A DNA stretch of 64,000 nt from contig CACJYR010000003.1 in NCBI GenBank assembly GCA_902597675.1, positions 1 to 64,000 of the forward strand, given 5' to 3'. Under the pieces are notes generated by a model. It was not told where the DNA came from, made no database searches, and saw only the letters and a program-made list of their open reading frames with translations. Positions 54,348-64,000 of this stretch are shown here, piece by piece; the first letter of the stretch is position 1, and each line of letters starts with the position of its first letter. The DNA is from an uncultured Pelagibacteraceae bacterium (GTDB taxonomy: Bacteria > Pseudomonadota > Alphaproteobacteria > Pelagibacterales > Pelagibacteraceae). The translations under genes and the position numbers were made by a program.

Positions 54348-55882
54348 AAAAAAATTTTATATTTGAGACTTTATTGATAATTTTTTTAGGAAGCTTTACT
54401 TCCTTAAGTTTACCTCCTTATAATTTTTTTTTTTTAAATTTTTTTACATTTAGTGTTTTCTTTATTTTTTTATTTCAGAGACTAAAACAAGGAATAAAAA
54501 AATCTTTTTATTATGGATGGTTATTTGGTTTTAGTTATTTTTTATCTAGTTTGTATTGGTTAACTATATCTTTAAGTTTTGATCAAAGTTTTAATTTTTT
54601 AATTCCTATATCTTTAATTCTCATCCCAGCATTTTTAGGTTTATTTTATGCATTATGTACTGCTATTTTTTATCTATACAAACCAAAAAATATATTAAGT
54701 GCTTTTTTCCTATTTTCTCTTTTGTTTGGTTTAATAGAGTTTATGAGAGGAACAATTTTAACTGGGTTCCCTTGGAACTTGGTAATTTATAGTTTTTCTG
54801 AAATTAATAGTTTCCTAAGCATTTTGTCAATAATAGGAACTTATTCATTAAATCTTATAGTAGTAAGTTTTTTTACAGCTCCCGCCCTTTTCATATTTAG
54901 AAAATCTAAAAAAGAATTCGTTGTATGTATCTTTTTACTGCTATTGCCAATCACTTTTTATACATATGGTGAATTTTTAAAAAAAAATTTTTATAATAGT
55001 AAAGAGAAAGAACTTCCTTTTGCAGTTAGAGTAATTGGAGCAAATATAAGTTTAGATAGGTACTATAAAAACATTAATGCAGAGAGTGTGATTAATGAGC
55101 TAATTTCAATTAGTTCACCCATTAAAGAAAAAAAGACATTTTTTGTATGGCCAGAGGGAATAATACCCAACACTTATGAAGATCAATTAGATTTATACAA
55201 TGACATATTTAAAAAATATTTTAGTGAAAATCACTTAATCGGATTAGGAATAACAAGCAGAAAAACTATTAATAATGATTACAATTATTATAATTCATTT
55301 TCAATATTTGATAGTAAAATAAATTTAATTGACAACTATAACAAAATTAAACTTGTACCTTTTGGTGAATTTGTTCCTATTGAAAATATTCTCAACAAAT
55401 TCGGTTTAAAAACAATCACAAATAATATTGGATCATTTGATAAAGGTGTTAATAGAAAAATTATTAAAATCCAAGATGATCTTAAACAAATAAATTTTTT
55501 GCCATTAATTTGTTATGAAATTATATATAGTGGAAATTTGACTGAAGATTTTGATTTCGATTTTATATTGAATATCTCAGAAGATGGATGGTTTGGTAAA
55601 TCCATTGGACCTAAACAACATTTTATCCATAGTAAATTTAGAGCAGTCGAAAATGGAAAGTATATTATTAGATCATCTAATAACGGGATGGCAGCAATTA
55701 TAAATCCATTAGGTTATATTGAGAATAAAATAGATTATGGAGTTTCGGGTTACATTGATTTAGAGGGCATTAGAGATTTTAAACCAACATTGTTTTCTAA
55801 ATATGGAAATAATATATTTTTCACATTAATTTTGTTGTATATTCTTTTAACATTTTCATTTAATAGAATCAAAAATGAGTGA
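54344..55882 (+). CDS. lnt: apolipoprotein N-acyltransferase Lnt
   Basis: Lnt adds the third acyl chain to lipoproteins in the inner membrane. The N-terminal ~200 residues hold about six to seven membrane helices; the nitrilase domain follows with the catalytic triad Glu (VWPEGIIPN), Lys ([11 protein letters not shown]) and Cys ([12 protein letters not shown]). The start is TTG 54344 overlapping ybeY. 512 residues. It overlaps metK by 8 bases. Confidence 0.95.
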   Translation: MKKNFIFETLLIIFLGSFTSLSLPPYNFFFLNFFTFSVFFIFLFQRLKQGIKKSFYYGWLFGFSYFLSSLYWLTISLSFDQSFNFLIPISLILIPAFLGLFYALCTAIFYLYKPKNILSAFFLFSLLFGLIEFMRGTILTGFPWNLVIYSFSEINSFLSILSIIGTYSLNLIVVSFFTAPALFIFRKSKKEFVVCIFLLLLPITFYTYGEFLKKNFYNSKEKELPFAVRVIGANISLDRYYKNINAESVINELISISSPIKEKKTFFVWPEGIIPNTYEDQLDLYNDIFKKYFSENHLIGLGITSRKTINNDYNYYNSFSIFDSKINLIDNYNKIKLVPFGEFVPIENILNKFGLKTITNNIGSFDKGVNRKIIKIQDDLKQINFLPLICYEIIYSGNLTEDFDFDFILNISEDGWFGKSIGPKQHFIHSKFRAVENGKYIIRSSNNGMAAIINPLGYIENKIDYGVSGYIDLEGIRDFKPTLFSKYGNNIFFTLILLYILLTFSFNRIKNE

Positions 55883-57044
55883 TTTAAAAAATTTTCTTTT
55901 TACAAGTGAATCTGTTTCAGAGGGACACCCAGATAAAGTGTCTGATAGGATATCTGACATGGTGGTAGATACTTATTTATCTAACGATCCATATTCGAGA
56001 GTTGCATGTGAAACTCTCACAACTACCAATAAAGTTGTATTAGCTGGTGAGGTTCGAGGACCAGAAATTAAAAAAGATGATTTAATCAATAAAGTAAGAG
56101 AATGCATCAAAGAAATTGGATATGATCAAGATGGTTTTACTTGGAAAGAAGCTACAAAGATAGAAAGCCATCTTCATTCACAATCAAGCGACATTGCTAT
56201 GGGTGTAGACTCTTCAGGAAATAAAGATGAGGGTGCAGGAGATCAAGGCATTATGTTTGGTTATGCCTGTGATGAAACTGATGTTTTAATGCCAGCACCA
56301 ATTCATTTTTCTCACAAAATTTTAAGGTTAATGGCAGAAGATAGGAAATCAGGTAGATTAAAAAATATCGAACCAGACTCTAAAAGCCAAGTAACTTTTG
56401 AATACGAAAATGGTAAACCGTCAAAAGTTAAATCAGTTGTAATATCCTCTCAGCATACTGCAAATGTTAACCAAGAACAGGTTAGAGAATTATTAAGACC
56501 ATATTTAATAAACTCTATACCAAAAAATTTTTTGGAGGGTTTTAATGAAGATGAATTTTATGTAAATCCAACTGGAAATTTTGTAATAGGAGGTCCTGAT
56601 GGGGATTGTGGCCTAACAGGTAGAAAGATTATTGTAGATACTTATGGTGGTGCTGCTCCACATGGAGGAGGAGCTTTTTCTGGAAAAGATCCAACTAAAG
56701 TTGACAGGTCTGCAGCTTATGCAGCCAGATATATCGCTAAAAATGTTGTTGCATCTAAAATTGCCGACAAATGTTTGATTCAATTGGCGTATGCAATTGG
56801 TGTTTCAAAACCTTTATCTATTTATGTGAATCTTTTTGATAATGATTTAGATAAAAATAAATTTGTTGAAGATAAGATTAAAGAAAGTTTTGATCTTAGC
56901 CCAAGAGGAATAAGAGAGATGTTAGGGCTTAATAAACCTATATATGAAAAAACATCAGCATATGGGCATTTTGGAAGAGAGCCAGATAAAGAAGGTGCTT
57001 TTTCTTGGGAAAATACCAATAAATCTGACATTTTCTTAAAATAG
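55875..57044 (+). CDS. metK: S-adenosylmethionine synthetase
   Basis: MetK makes SAM from methionine and [31 protein letters not shown] and [16 protein letters not shown] are intact; 389 residues. It overlaps lnt by 8 bases, so no riboswitch or own leader fits upstream. A 99-base gap with a promoter and terminator hairpin separates it from nusA. Confidence 0.97.
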   Translation: MSDLKNFLFTSESVSEGHPDKVSDRISDMVVDTYLSNDPYSRVACETLTTTNKVVLAGEVRGPEIKKDDLINKVRECIKEIGYDQDGFTWKEATKIESHLHSQSSDIAMGVDSSGNKDEGAGDQGIMFGYACDETDVLMPAPIHFSHKILRLMAEDRKSGRLKNIEPDSKSQVTFEYENGKPSKVKSVVISSQHTANVNQEQVRELLRPYLINSIPKNFLEGFNEDEFYVNPTGNFVIGGPDGDCGLTGRKIIVDTYGGAAPHGGGAFSGKDPTKVDRSAAYAARYIAKNVVASKIADKCLIQLAYAIGVSKPLSIYVNLFDNDLDKNKFVEDKIKESFDLSPRGIREMLGLNKPIYEKTSAYGHFGREPDKEGAFSWENTNKSDIFLK

Positions 57045-57050
57045 TTTTTA

Positions 57051-57078
57051 TTGAAAAACAAAAAAAAACTTTTATATA
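57051..57078 (+). promoter_or_regulatory. candidate promoter in the nusA leader
   Basis: TTGAAA (57051-57056), 16 bases, TATATA (57073-57078) just after the metK stop. It would start an mRNA near 57086, before the terminator hairpin at 57102-57128, so both this transcript and metK read-through must pass the hairpin to reach nusA. Confidence 0.45.
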
Positions 57079-57101
57079 TGCACTTACATTGTTGAATTAT
57101 C

Positions 57102-57128
57102 AAAATGGGCTTTGGCCCATTTTTTTTT
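57102..57128 (+). terminator. intrinsic terminator / attenuator before nusA
   Basis: AAAATGGGC (57102-57110), loop TTTG, GCCCATTTT (57115-57123) with a nine-T run (57120-57128) is a textbook terminator. The nusA Shine-Dalgarno GGAG begins at the very next base (57129) and the ATG is at 57144, leaving no room for another promoter. It therefore either ends metK transcription with leak-through, or works as a regulated attenuator of nusA. Confidence 0.88.
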
Positions 57129-57143
57129 GGAGTAAACAAAATT

Positions 57144-58697
57144 ATGTTGAATAAAAGAGCAGACAAACTTGAACTATTAAGAATCGCAGAAGCAGTAGCT
57201 TTAGAAAAATCAATTGATAAAGAACTTATTATTAGTTCAATGGAAACTGGAATTGCTAAAGCAGCAAAATCTAAATTTGGCCAGGATAATGAGATTAAGG
57301 TAATGATTAATAGAGATAACGGCGATATCGAAATTTTTAGAAAACTGATAGTTACAGAAAATCCAGAAAATACAAACACTGAGATCAAATTAGAGGATGC
57401 AATAACATTGAATGAGACTAATAAAGACAAAGTGATTGGAGATGAGGTTTTACAACCACTTCCTTCGTTCGACTTTGGAAGAATAGCTGCCCAAACAGCT
57501 AAACAAGTAATTAATTTTAACGTTAGAGAGGCAGAGCGAGAAAGACAATTTAATGATTTTATCGATAAAAAAGAATCGATATTAAGCGGAATAGTGAAAA
57601 GATTAGAGTTCGGAAATGTAATCGTAGATCTTGGAAGAACAGAGGCAATAATCCAAAAAAATGAAATTATACCAAGAGAGAACATTAAAGCTGGAGATAG
57701 AATTAAGGCTTATTGTTTTGATGTAAGACGAGAGCCTCGTGGTCAACAAATTTTTTTATCAAGAGCCCACCCAAAGTTTATGGAAAAACTTTTCGTCCAA
57801 GAAGTTCCTGAAATTTATGATGGTCTGATTGAAATTAAATCATCTTCTAGAGATCCAGGAAGTAGAGCAAAAATTTGTGTTAAGGCAGTTGATACATCAC
57901 TAGATCCAGTTGGAGCATGTGTAGGAATGAGAGGATCGAGAGTACAAGCAGTTGTAAATGAATTACAAGGTGAAAAAATTGATATTGTAAATTGGTCTGA
58001 GGATCCTGCAATATTAGTATCTAATGCTTTATCTCCGGCTGAAGTGCAAAGAGTAAATGTAGACTTAGAAAGAAAAAAATTAGATGTGATTCTTACTGAG
58101 GAAAATTTAAGTAAAGCTATCGGAAGAAGAGGACAAAACGTAAGGCTCGCTACTAAATTATTGAACTTTGAAATAAATATTATGACAGATGCAGAAGACT
58201 CAGAAAGAAGACAATTAGAGTTTAAGGAGAAAACAGAAAATTTTGTTAGGAATTTAGAACTAGACGAAACACTTGGACAACTTCTTGTGGCTGAGGGTTA
58301 TTCCACTATTGATGATATAAAAGATAGTTCAGCAGAAAATTTATTGAAAATTGAAGGTATTGAGGAAGAGACTGCTAAAGCTCTCATAGAGAGAGCAAAA
58401 GAGTTTCATCAAAAAGATCAAGAAGATATTTCCGAAAGGATAAAAGAATTAGGTTTGGATGATGGACTAATTAATTTAAAGGGGTTAACTCCTGGAATGT
58501 TGGTCACTCTAGGTGATCAAAGAATACTTACATTAAATGATTTTGCCGATCTAGCATCAGATGAGCTAACAGGTGGATATGATGTAGTAAAAGGTGAAAG
58601 AGTAAAAATTCAAGGTTACTTGGAAGATTTTGCTTTATCAAAAGAAGAGGCAGATGAACTTATTATGTCTGCAAGAAAAATTGTTTATGAAGATTGA
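57144..58697 (+). CDS. nusA: transcription elongation/termination factor NusA
   Basis: NusA modulates pausing, termination and antitermination. ATG 57144 gives MLNKRADKLELLRIAEAVALE, the family start, with GGAG nearby; the track start reads through the hairpin. N-terminal polymerase-binding domain, S1 domain (~130-200), two KH domains (SRAHPKFMEKLF region and GRRGQNVRLATKL) and C-terminal acidic/HhH repeats (GQLLVAEGYSTIDDI) follow. 517 residues. rimP and ylxR, usual neighbours, are absent. Confidence 0.95.
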   Translation: MLNKRADKLELLRIAEAVALEKSIDKELIISSMETGIAKAAKSKFGQDNEIKVMINRDNGDIEIFRKLIVTENPENTNTEIKLEDAITLNETNKDKVIGDEVLQPLPSFDFGRIAAQTAKQVINFNVREAERERQFNDFIDKKESILSGIVKRLEFGNVIVDLGRTEAIIQKNEIIPRENIKAGDRIKAYCFDVRREPRGQQIFLSRAHPKFMEKLFVQEVPEIYDGLIEIKSSSRDPGSRAKICVKAVDTSLDPVGACVGMRGSRVQAVVNELQGEKIDIVNWSEDPAILVSNALSPAEVQRVNVDLERKKLDVILTEENLSKAIGRRGQNVRLATKLLNFEINIMTDAEDSERRQLEFKEKTENFVRNLELDETLGQLLVAEGYSTIDDIKDSSAENLLKIEGIEEETAKALIERAKEFHQKDQEDISERIKELGLDDGLINLKGLTPGMLVTLGDQRILTLNDFADLASDELTGGYDVVKGERVKIQGYLEDFALSKEEADELIMSARKIVYED

Positions 58698-58707
58698 GAG
58701 ATGAGCT

Positions 58708-60930
58708 ATGGAAAAAAAAACAAAATTAACAATATCAGGTGGCATAGCCAAAAAGTCTATCAAAAGTATAGATAAAGCAAAAAATCTTGGAAAGAATTCT
58801 GTAATAATTGAAAAGCAAACTGGTAAATTTACTAGTAGAGGTGGTTCATTTAAGTCAAACCCTTCAAAGATCAAAAATAATTTTTCAAGTAGCAAAGGGA
58901 CTTTTGGCAAACCGAGTTATATCCCTAAATCATCGCCTCTAACAAGTGATTTTGAAAGACGTAAATTAGCTGAGCAAAGAGCCACTAAAAGACTTAAAGA
59001 AGAAAATGAAAATAAGAATAAAAAATCGATAAAACCTAATACAAAAAAAAGAGAGTTAAAATTAACAGTTTCTAGAGCTTTGAGTGATCAAATTGAAGCT
59101 AGAGAGCGAAGTTTAGCTTCTGTTAAAAGGGCAAGACAAAAAGAAAATAGAAGTCTAACTAAAGAGGAAGTTCAAGAAAATTTAAAGCCCGTTAAAAGAG
59201 ATATAAATATCCCAGAGGTAATCACTGTTAGAGAACTTGCAAATAGAATGGCAGAACAATCAAGTAATATAATTAAACATATGTTTGGGATGGGAGTAAC
59301 AGTAACAATAAACCAAAATCTAGCGGCCGATACTGCAGAATATTTAGTAAAAGAATTTGGTCATAATCCAATTCGAGAGGAAAAAGCAGAGGAGATAATC
59401 CAAAAAATTAAAGCCTCAAGGACTGAAAATTTAAAGAATAGACCACCAATAATTACAGTTATGGGTCATGTGGATCATGGTAAAACTTCAGTTCTAGACG
59501 TCTTGAGAAGTGCAAATGTAGTATCAGGAGAGTTTGGTGGAATAACCCAACACATTGGTGCTTATCAAATAGACCATCAGTCTAACAAATTAACATTTAT
59601 TGATACACCAGGCCATGCAGCTTTTACTGAAATGAGAGCAAGAGGATCAAAGCTTACAGACATTGTTGTTCTAGTTGTTGCGGCTGATGATGGTGTTAAG
59701 CCTCAAACTATTGAGTCAATAAAACATGCGAAGGCTGCAAATGTACCAATAGTTGTAGCAATTAATAAATGTGATTTACCTGAGGCTGATCCTCAAAAAA
59801 TTAAAAATCAATTACTTGAACATGAATTAATAGCTGAGGATTTATCAGGAGACACTTTGATGGTAGAGATATCAGCAAAAACTAAATCAAACCTAGATAA
59901 ACTTATTGATGCAATTATTCTTCAAGCTGAAATTCTAGATCTTAAAACTGATTTTGAGTCAAAAGCCACAGGTGTTGTTTTAGAATCAAAAATTGACATT
60001 GGAAGAGGACCAGTTGCAACAATAATTGTGACTACGGGAACTTTAAAGAAAGGAGATTTTTTTGTAAGTGGTCTAAAATGGGGAAAAATTCGAGCTATTA
60101 TTAACGATAAGGGAAAAAATATTGATGAAGCTCTACCATCTTCTCCAGTAGAAATACTTGGCATAAATGGTGCTGCAAGAGCTGGAGATGATTTTATAGT
60201 TTTAGATGATGAGAAAGAGGCCAAAACTTTGAGTGAAAATAGAGCACAAGAGAGCAAGGATGGTAAAAATCCTTTAACATTTGCCACTCAAGAGTCTGCT
60301 TTTTCTAATAAGTCCACTGAAGAATTAAATCTTATAATTAAGTCTGATGTTCACGGATCCTCGGAGGCAATAAAAAATGCCATCAGTCAAATTGAGCATG
60401 ATGAGGTGAAACCAAAGATAATTTTAGCAGATATTGGAATGGTAACTGAAACAGATGTGACTTTGGCAAAGGCCTCAAACGCAGTTTTGATAGCGTTTAA
60501 CGTAAAGCCAAGCAAGGAAGCTAAAAAACTTGCTGAAAATGAAAAAATAGATATTTCATCATACAATATCATTTATGAGGTTTTAGATTTTGTAAAAAAA
60601 AGAATGTCTGGATTATTAACTCCTGATTTAGAAGAGAAAGTAATTGGGACTGCGCAAATTTTAGAAATTTTCAAAGTTTCAGGAGCTGGAAAAGTTGCTG
60701 GTTCTAAAGTAACTGATGGAGAAATTAATAGTAATTCAGACGTAAGAGTAATTAGAGATGGCTCAATAGTTTTTACAGGAAAAGTTGGAAGTTTGTTTAG
60801 AGAAAAAAATCAAGTAAAACAGGTCAACAATGGTCAAGAATGTGGAATCGCACTCAAAGATTATATGGATTTTAAAAAAAATGATACTATAGAGGCTTTT
60901 AGTGTTACATCTAAAGAGAGGACAATTTAA
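58708..60930 (+). CDS. infB: translation initiation factor IF-2
   Basis: IF2 is the GTPase that brings initiator tRNA to the 30S subunit. A basic low-complexity N-terminus (about 1-160) is followed by an IF2_N domain ([14 protein letters not shown]) and the G domain with [13 protein letters not shown] (~251), DTPGHAAF and NKCD, then the C-terminal tRNA-binding domains. 740 residues. It is 10 bases after nusA and overlaps rbfA by one base. Confidence 0.97.
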   Translation: MEKKTKLTISGGIAKKSIKSIDKAKNLGKNSVIIEKQTGKFTSRGGSFKSNPSKIKNNFSSSKGTFGKPSYIPKSSPLTSDFERRKLAEQRATKRLKEENENKNKKSIKPNTKKRELKLTVSRALSDQIEARERSLASVKRARQKENRSLTKEEVQENLKPVKRDINIPEVITVRELANRMAEQSSNIIKHMFGMGVTVTINQNLAADTAEYLVKEFGHNPIREEKAEEIIQKIKASRTENLKNRPPIITVMGHVDHGKTSVLDVLRSANVVSGEFGGITQHIGAYQIDHQSNKLTFIDTPGHAAFTEMRARGSKLTDIVVLVVAADDGVKPQTIESIKHAKAANVPIVVAINKCDLPEADPQKIKNQLLEHELIAEDLSGDTLMVEISAKTKSNLDKLIDAIILQAEILDLKTDFESKATGVVLESKIDIGRGPVATIIVTTGTLKKGDFFVSGLKWGKIRAIINDKGKNIDEALPSSPVEILGINGAARAGDDFIVLDDEKEAKTLSENRAQESKDGKNPLTFATQESAFSNKSTEELNLIIKSDVHGSSEAIKNAISQIEHDEVKPKIILADIGMVTETDVTLAKASNAVLIAFNVKPSKEAKKLAENEKIDISSYNIIYEVLDFVKKRMSGLLTPDLEEKVIGTAQILEIFKVSGAGKVAGSKVTDGEINSNSDVRVIRDGSIVFTGKVGSLFREKNQVKQVNNGQECGIALKDYMDFKKNDTIEAFSVTSKERTI

Positions 60931-61298
60931 TGGCAGATAGAATAGGTAAACCAATTTCACAGAGACAATTAAGAGTGGGTGAAATGATTAAACAATCTTT
61001 AAGCATGATTTTTATAAGAAATGAGGCTAAAGTTCCGAATTTAGAAACAAATACCATAACAGTTACTGAAGTCAGAATGAGTCAAGATTTGAAAATAGCC
61101 AAAGCGTATGTACTTCCTCTTGGAGGAAAAAATGCAGAAGAAACTGTTAATACTTTGAAAGAATACTCATTTTTAATTAGAAAAATTTTATCTCAAAAAG
61201 TAGTGATGAAATTTTTACCAAAATTACTTTTTAGAAAAGACGAGTCTTTTGAGTATGCTGAAAAAATAGAGAATTTAATTAAACAAACAAATAAATAG
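60930..61298 (+). CDS. rbfA: 30S ribosome-binding factor RbfA
   Basis: RbfA is a 30S assembly and cold-adaptation factor. The 122-residue KH-like protein has QRQLRVGEMIKQSLSMIF and ITVTEVRMSQDLKIAKAYVLP, then KFLPKLLFRKDESF. It overlaps infB by one base. truB, usually next in this cluster, is missing and rpsO follows after 12 bases. Confidence 0.95.
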   Translation: MADRIGKPISQRQLRVGEMIKQSLSMIFIRNEAKVPNLETNTITVTEVRMSQDLKIAKAYVLPLGGKNAEETVNTLKEYSFLIRKILSQKVVMKFLPKLLFRKDESFEYAEKIENLIKQTNK

Positions 61299-61310
61299 GA
61301 AAAAAGAAGT

Positions 61311-61559
61311 ATGAACAAAAAAGCTCAAGAGTTAGCAATGCACGAAAAAGATACTGGATCGTCAGAAATCCAAATTGCTTTGTTAACAGAAAAAATTGAA
61401 ACGCTTTCAAAACATATCAAACAATTCAAAAAAGATAAACATTCATCTGTTGGATTATTGAGAGCGGTCAATAGAAGAAAAAAATTGTTAGATTATCTTA
61501 AAAGAAATAAGGTAGATTCTTACAAGAATGTCCTGTCGAAATTGAATTTAAGAAAATAA
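61311..61559 (+). CDS. rpsO: 30S ribosomal protein S15
   Basis: S15 binds the central domain of 16S rRNA. DTGSSEIQIALLTEKIETL, HSSVGLLRAVNRRKKLLDYL and the C-terminal LSKLNLRK are typical. At 82 residues the N-terminal helix is several residues shorter than usual (~89). The RBS AAAAAAGAAG lies before the ATG. It ends 57 bases before pnp, in a repeat-rich leader. Confidence 0.96.
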   Translation: MNKKAQELAMHEKDTGSSEIQIALLTEKIETLSKHIKQFKKDKHSSVGLLRAVNRRKKLLDYLKRNKVDSYKNVLSKLNLRK

Positions 61560-61574
61560 GAGTCAAGATAGATA

Positions 61575-61619
61575 GAACGGAATGGAACGAAACGAACGAA
61601 ACGAAATGGAAATGAAATG
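61575..61619 (+). repeat. pentamer-like purine-rich repeat in the pnp leader
   Basis: Nine near-identical units of the RAAYG type (GAACG GAATG GAACG AAACG AACG AAACG AAATG GAAATG AAATG) run without a break from 61575 into the pnp start codon, the last unit containing the ATG (61617). It has almost no T apart from ATG triplets and is less AT-rich than nearby DNA. It contains three earlier ATGs out of frame with pnp. The E. coli rpsO-pnp RNase III hairpin is not visible here. Confidence 0.75.
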
Positions 61620-63689
61620 TTTAAAGTATACAAGAAGGAAATTGAAGTAGCAGGGAAGAAGATAAGTTTAGAAACAGGTAAAGTAGCAAGACAGGCAGAC
61701 GGAGCAATTATTGCAACATGTGGGGAGACAGTAGTTTTAGCAACAGTCGTTGGAGCAAAAAAAGTGAATCCAGATATGGATTACTTTCCATTATCTGTAA
61801 ATTATCAGGAAAAATACTATGCAGCAGGAAAAATTCCTGGTGGATATTTTAAAAGAGAAGCAAGACCAACTGAAAGTGAAACGTTAATCTCAAGATTAAT
61901 TGATAGACCGATTAGACCATTGTTTCCTGATGAATTTAAAAATGAGGTTCAGTTGTTACCAACTGTAATTTCTTATGATAAAGAAAATGAGGCAGATATT
62001 TTATCAATTATTGCATCATCTGCAGCCTTAGCTATATCAGGAATGCCATTTATGGGCCCCGTTGGTGCTTCTAGAGTTGGATATATTGATGGTAAATATG
62101 TTTTAAATCCATCAAAAACTGAGCTTGAAAAATCAAAATTAGATTTAGTTGTTGCTGGTACAAAAGATGCTGTGCTTATGGTTGAGTCTGAAGCAAGCGG
62201 GTTGACAGAGGAAGAGATGTTAAATGCAGTAAAATTTGGTCATGAAGGATTTGTTCCAGTGATTAAAATGATAGAGGAATTGGCTAAAGAATGTAGAAAA
62301 CCTGAGTGGAGTGTTGAAAAGAAAGATTTATCTGAGGTAAAGAAAAAGCTCGAGAAAACTTTTACCGCAGATCTTAAAAAAGCATTCGCTACAAGAGACA
62401 AACAAGACAGATCAAATCAAATTTCAGAAATTACTGATAAAGCAAAAAAACTTTACGAGGAAAACGAAAACTATACAGATCTTGATGTAAATTCTGAACT
62501 AAAAAATCTTGAAAAAACAATAGTCAGAACTGACATTTTAAAAAATAAAAATAGAATTGATGGGAGGGGTTTGTCTGATGTAAGGCCAATCTCATGTGAG
62601 GTCGGTGTTTTGCCAAGAACACATGGCTCTGCTTTGTTTACCAGAGGTGAAACGCAAGCAATCGTAACTGCCACTTTAGGCACATCTGATGATGAACAGA
62701 GAATTGAGAGCTTAGATGGATTACAAAGAGAAAGGTTTATGCTTCATTATAACTTCCCACCCTTTTCTGTTGGTGAGACAGGTAGAATAGGAACTGGTAG
62801 AAGGGAAATAGGTCATGGTAAATTAGCATGGAGAGCAATTCACTCTTCATTACCACCAAAAGAGACATTTCCTTATACTTTTAGAGTAGTATCAGAAATA
62901 ACAGAGTCCAATGGTTCTTCATCAATGGCTACTGTTTGTGGAGCATCACTTGCATTAATGGATGCGGGAGTACCAATAAAAGAACCTGTTGCAGGTATAG
63001 CAATGGGTTTAATTAAAGAGGGTGATGATTTTAGTGTGTTATCAGATATTTTGGGTGATGAAGATCATTTAGGCGATATGGACTTTAAAGTTGCGGGAAC
63101 TAAAGATGGAATTACTTCGCTACAAATGGATATCAAAATTACCGGTATTACTTTTGAAATTATGGAGCAAGCATTAAGCCAAGCTAAAGATGGGAGAGTC
63201 CATATTTTAGGAGAAATGAATAAAGCATTATCAGCATCAAGATCTGATGTTGGAAAACATACTCCAAAAATGGAAAAAATTACAGTCGATAAGAAAGACA
63301 TCGCCGCCGTTATTGGAAAAGGTGGTGCAACAATTAGGGAGATCGTTGAAAAATCAGGTGCTAAAGTAGATGTGAATGATGAAGGAGTCGTGACTGTTGC
63401 TGCTCCGGATGAAGAGTCTAGAAACATTGCAATGCAAATGATTAAAGACATCACCGCCAAAGCTGAACTAAATAAAATTTATTCAGGTAAAGTTATGAAA
63501 ATTATGGAGTTTGGTGCATTTGTTAATTTTTTAGGAAAACAAGATGGTCTTGTTCATATTTCAGAACTTGCAGATAAAAGAGTAGCTAAAGTTACTGATG
63601 TTGTCAAAGAAGGTGATGAAGTAAAAGTTAAGGTAATTGGTTTTGATCGAGGAAAGGTTAAACTTTCAATCAAACAAGCAACAACTTAA
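61617..63689 (+). CDS. pnp: polyribonucleotide nucleotidyltransferase (PNPase)
   Basis: PNPase is the phosphorolytic 3'-5' exoribonuclease of the RNA degradosome. Two RNase PH domains (about 10-230 and 310-545; [10 protein letters not shown]-like [15 protein letters not shown] and [14 protein letters not shown]) flank a helical linker; a KH domain ([15 protein letters not shown], ~561) and an S1 domain ([20 protein letters not shown], ~628) end the 690 residues. It is the last gene of the nusA-infB-rbfA-rpsO-pnp run. Its start codon is the last unit of a repeat. Confidence 0.97.
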   Translation: MFKVYKKEIEVAGKKISLETGKVARQADGAIIATCGETVVLATVVGAKKVNPDMDYFPLSVNYQEKYYAAGKIPGGYFKREARPTESETLISRLIDRPIRPLFPDEFKNEVQLLPTVISYDKENEADILSIIASSAALAISGMPFMGPVGASRVGYIDGKYVLNPSKTELEKSKLDLVVAGTKDAVLMVESEASGLTEEEMLNAVKFGHEGFVPVIKMIEELAKECRKPEWSVEKKDLSEVKKKLEKTFTADLKKAFATRDKQDRSNQISEITDKAKKLYEENENYTDLDVNSELKNLEKTIVRTDILKNKNRIDGRGLSDVRPISCEVGVLPRTHGSALFTRGETQAIVTATLGTSDDEQRIESLDGLQRERFMLHYNFPPFSVGETGRIGTGRREIGHGKLAWRAIHSSLPPKETFPYTFRVVSEITESNGSSSMATVCGASLALMDAGVPIKEPVAGIAMGLIKEGDDFSVLSDILGDEDHLGDMDFKVAGTKDGITSLQMDIKITGITFEIMEQALSQAKDGRVHILGEMNKALSASRSDVGKHTPKMEKITVDKKDIAAVIGKGGATIREIVEKSGAKVDVNDEGVVTVAAPDEESRNIAMQMIKDITAKAELNKIYSGKVMKIMEFGAFVNFLGKQDGLVHISELADKRVAKVTDVVKEGDEVKVKVIGFDRGKVKLSIKQATT

Positions 63690-63699
63690 TGGTGTTAAA

Positions 63700-64000
63700 T
63701 TGAGTCATGATGTAAAAAAGTTCAAGATTCTAAAAAAAATTATTGGTGGACTTGGATACAAATTAGTTGATAAAAAATCATTAAAGGCTGAAAGATTAAT
63801 AGATCGTTTTTTAATAAATGCTGAAGACATTTTAAAAACTCTTATTAAAAAAAATAAAATAAAAAAAATTATCCAAGTAGGTGCAAACGATGGTGCAAAT
63901 GAGGATTTTTTATTTAAATGTTTTAATGAGGATTTAGAAGCAATATTGATTGAGCCAACCGAAGATGCTTTTTTAAGATTAAAGGATAATTATAAGTCTT
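63700..64000 (+). CDS. FkbM-family methyltransferase, N-terminal part (cut by window end)
   Basis: An open frame runs from TTG 63700 to the window edge (100 codons). SHDVKKFKILKKIIGG begins it, and IIQVGANDGANEDFLF followed by AILIEPTEDAF is the SAM-binding start of the FkbM methyltransferase group. No ATG fits this frame, so TTG is the likely start, 11 bases after the pnp stop. It may read out from the pnp operon. Function beyond methyl transfer is unknown. Confidence 0.8.
   Translation, partial: MSHDVKKFKILKKIIGGLGYKLVDKKSLKAERLIDRFLINAEDILKTLIKKNKIKKIIQVGANDGANEDFLFKCFNEDLEAILIEPTEDAFLRLKDNYKS

Noticed and set aside
55860-55880. SAM riboswitch before metK
   Set aside because: metK overlaps lnt by 8 bases, so no leader exists; nothing resembling a SAM aptamer is visible.
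57105-57143. N-terminal extension of NusA (MGFGPFFFGVNKI) from the ORF track
   Set aside because: It translates the terminator hairpin and T run; the GGAG site and family alignment favour ATG 57144. The in-frame agreement looks like coincidence.
56822-57685. 287-residue minus-strand ORF across metK and nusA
   Set aside because: Composition is an antisense shadow (Ser/Leu/Ile-rich) of two strongly conserved plus-strand genes, it spans their terminator hairpin, and it shows no recognisable domain.
1-64000. tRNA, rRNA, tmRNA, CRISPR, insertion sequences, prophage
   Set aside because: No gap is large enough for rRNA, no cloverleaf-like or CCA-ended segment was seen in the gaps, no regular repeat-spacer array, and no transposase or integrase ORF.

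Overview
The window is a gene-dense, very AT-rich (roughly 30% G+C by eye, not counted) stretch of a streamlined alphaproteobacterial chromosome. Several things point to the SAR11 group (Pelagibacterales): the base composition, Lys/Asn/Ile-rich proteins, almost no intergenic DNA (no gap reaches 300 bases), many 1-17 base gene overlaps, and alphaproteobacterial gene orders such as hemE-hemH-hemJ-rho-mnmE-mnmG-rsmG-parA-parB and leuS-lptE-holA. I cannot name a species. I see no tRNA, rRNA, insertion sequence, prophage or CRISPR array.

Layout. 1-6.9 kb: 3' part of ftsK with lolA, then minus-strand genes (acetyltransferase, HIT protein, small membrane protein, FkbM methyltransferase) and the histidine block hisB-hisH-hisA-hisF-hisE. 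7-14.2 kb: hslVU protease, smr, timA/fxsA from a shared dyad promoter, secB, and the minus-strand operon ppsR-maf-aroE-coaE-dnaQ. 14.2-14.5 kb: an AT-rich gap between ppsR and hemE that is the best candidate for the replication origin. 14.5-23.8 kb: plus-strand heme, rho, tRNA-modification and parAB genes, with a near-perfect parS site inside rsmG about 7 kb from the candidate origin. 23.8-28.4 kb: holA, lptE, leuS and a DUF3576-like lipoprotein on the minus strand. 28.5-31.2 kb: a porin with a strong terminator, convergent with a TPR-sulfotransferase. 31-36 kb: ThiE-like protein, PLPBP, L,D-transpeptidase, winged-helix regulator, an untracked ArfA-like ribosome-rescue ORF, PfkB kinase, nth, dapB and an untracked 56-residue membrane protein. 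36-40 kb: dnaJ, dnaK, grpE. 40-50.8 kb: rdgB, an LpoA-like protein, rsmI, a BON lipoprotein, maeB, murJ, trpS, nfu, a Bax-like glucosaminidase and a polysaccharide deacetylase. 50.7-63.7 kb: a long plus-strand run tsaB-fur-miaB-phoH-ybeY-lnt-metK-nusA-infB-rbfA-rpsO-pnp, followed by the start of a second FkbM methyltransferase at the window edge.

How it works together. Most genes serve chromosome replication and segregation, protein folding and turnover, translation, RNA decay and envelope building. No obvious new multi-gene system is present. The interesting signals are regulatory and architectural. They include heat-shock-type promoters before hslV, dnaK and grpE, and several operon heads whose -10 box sits so close to the ATG that the mRNA may be leaderless. 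There is an intrinsic-terminator hairpin directly before the nusA ribosome binding site and a pentamer-like repeat that runs into the pnp start codon. tsaB and a deacetylase overlap head to head at their 5' ends, and genes that often sit in the tsaB-to-pnp block (rimI, corC, trmB, rimP, ylxR, truB) are missing from it.
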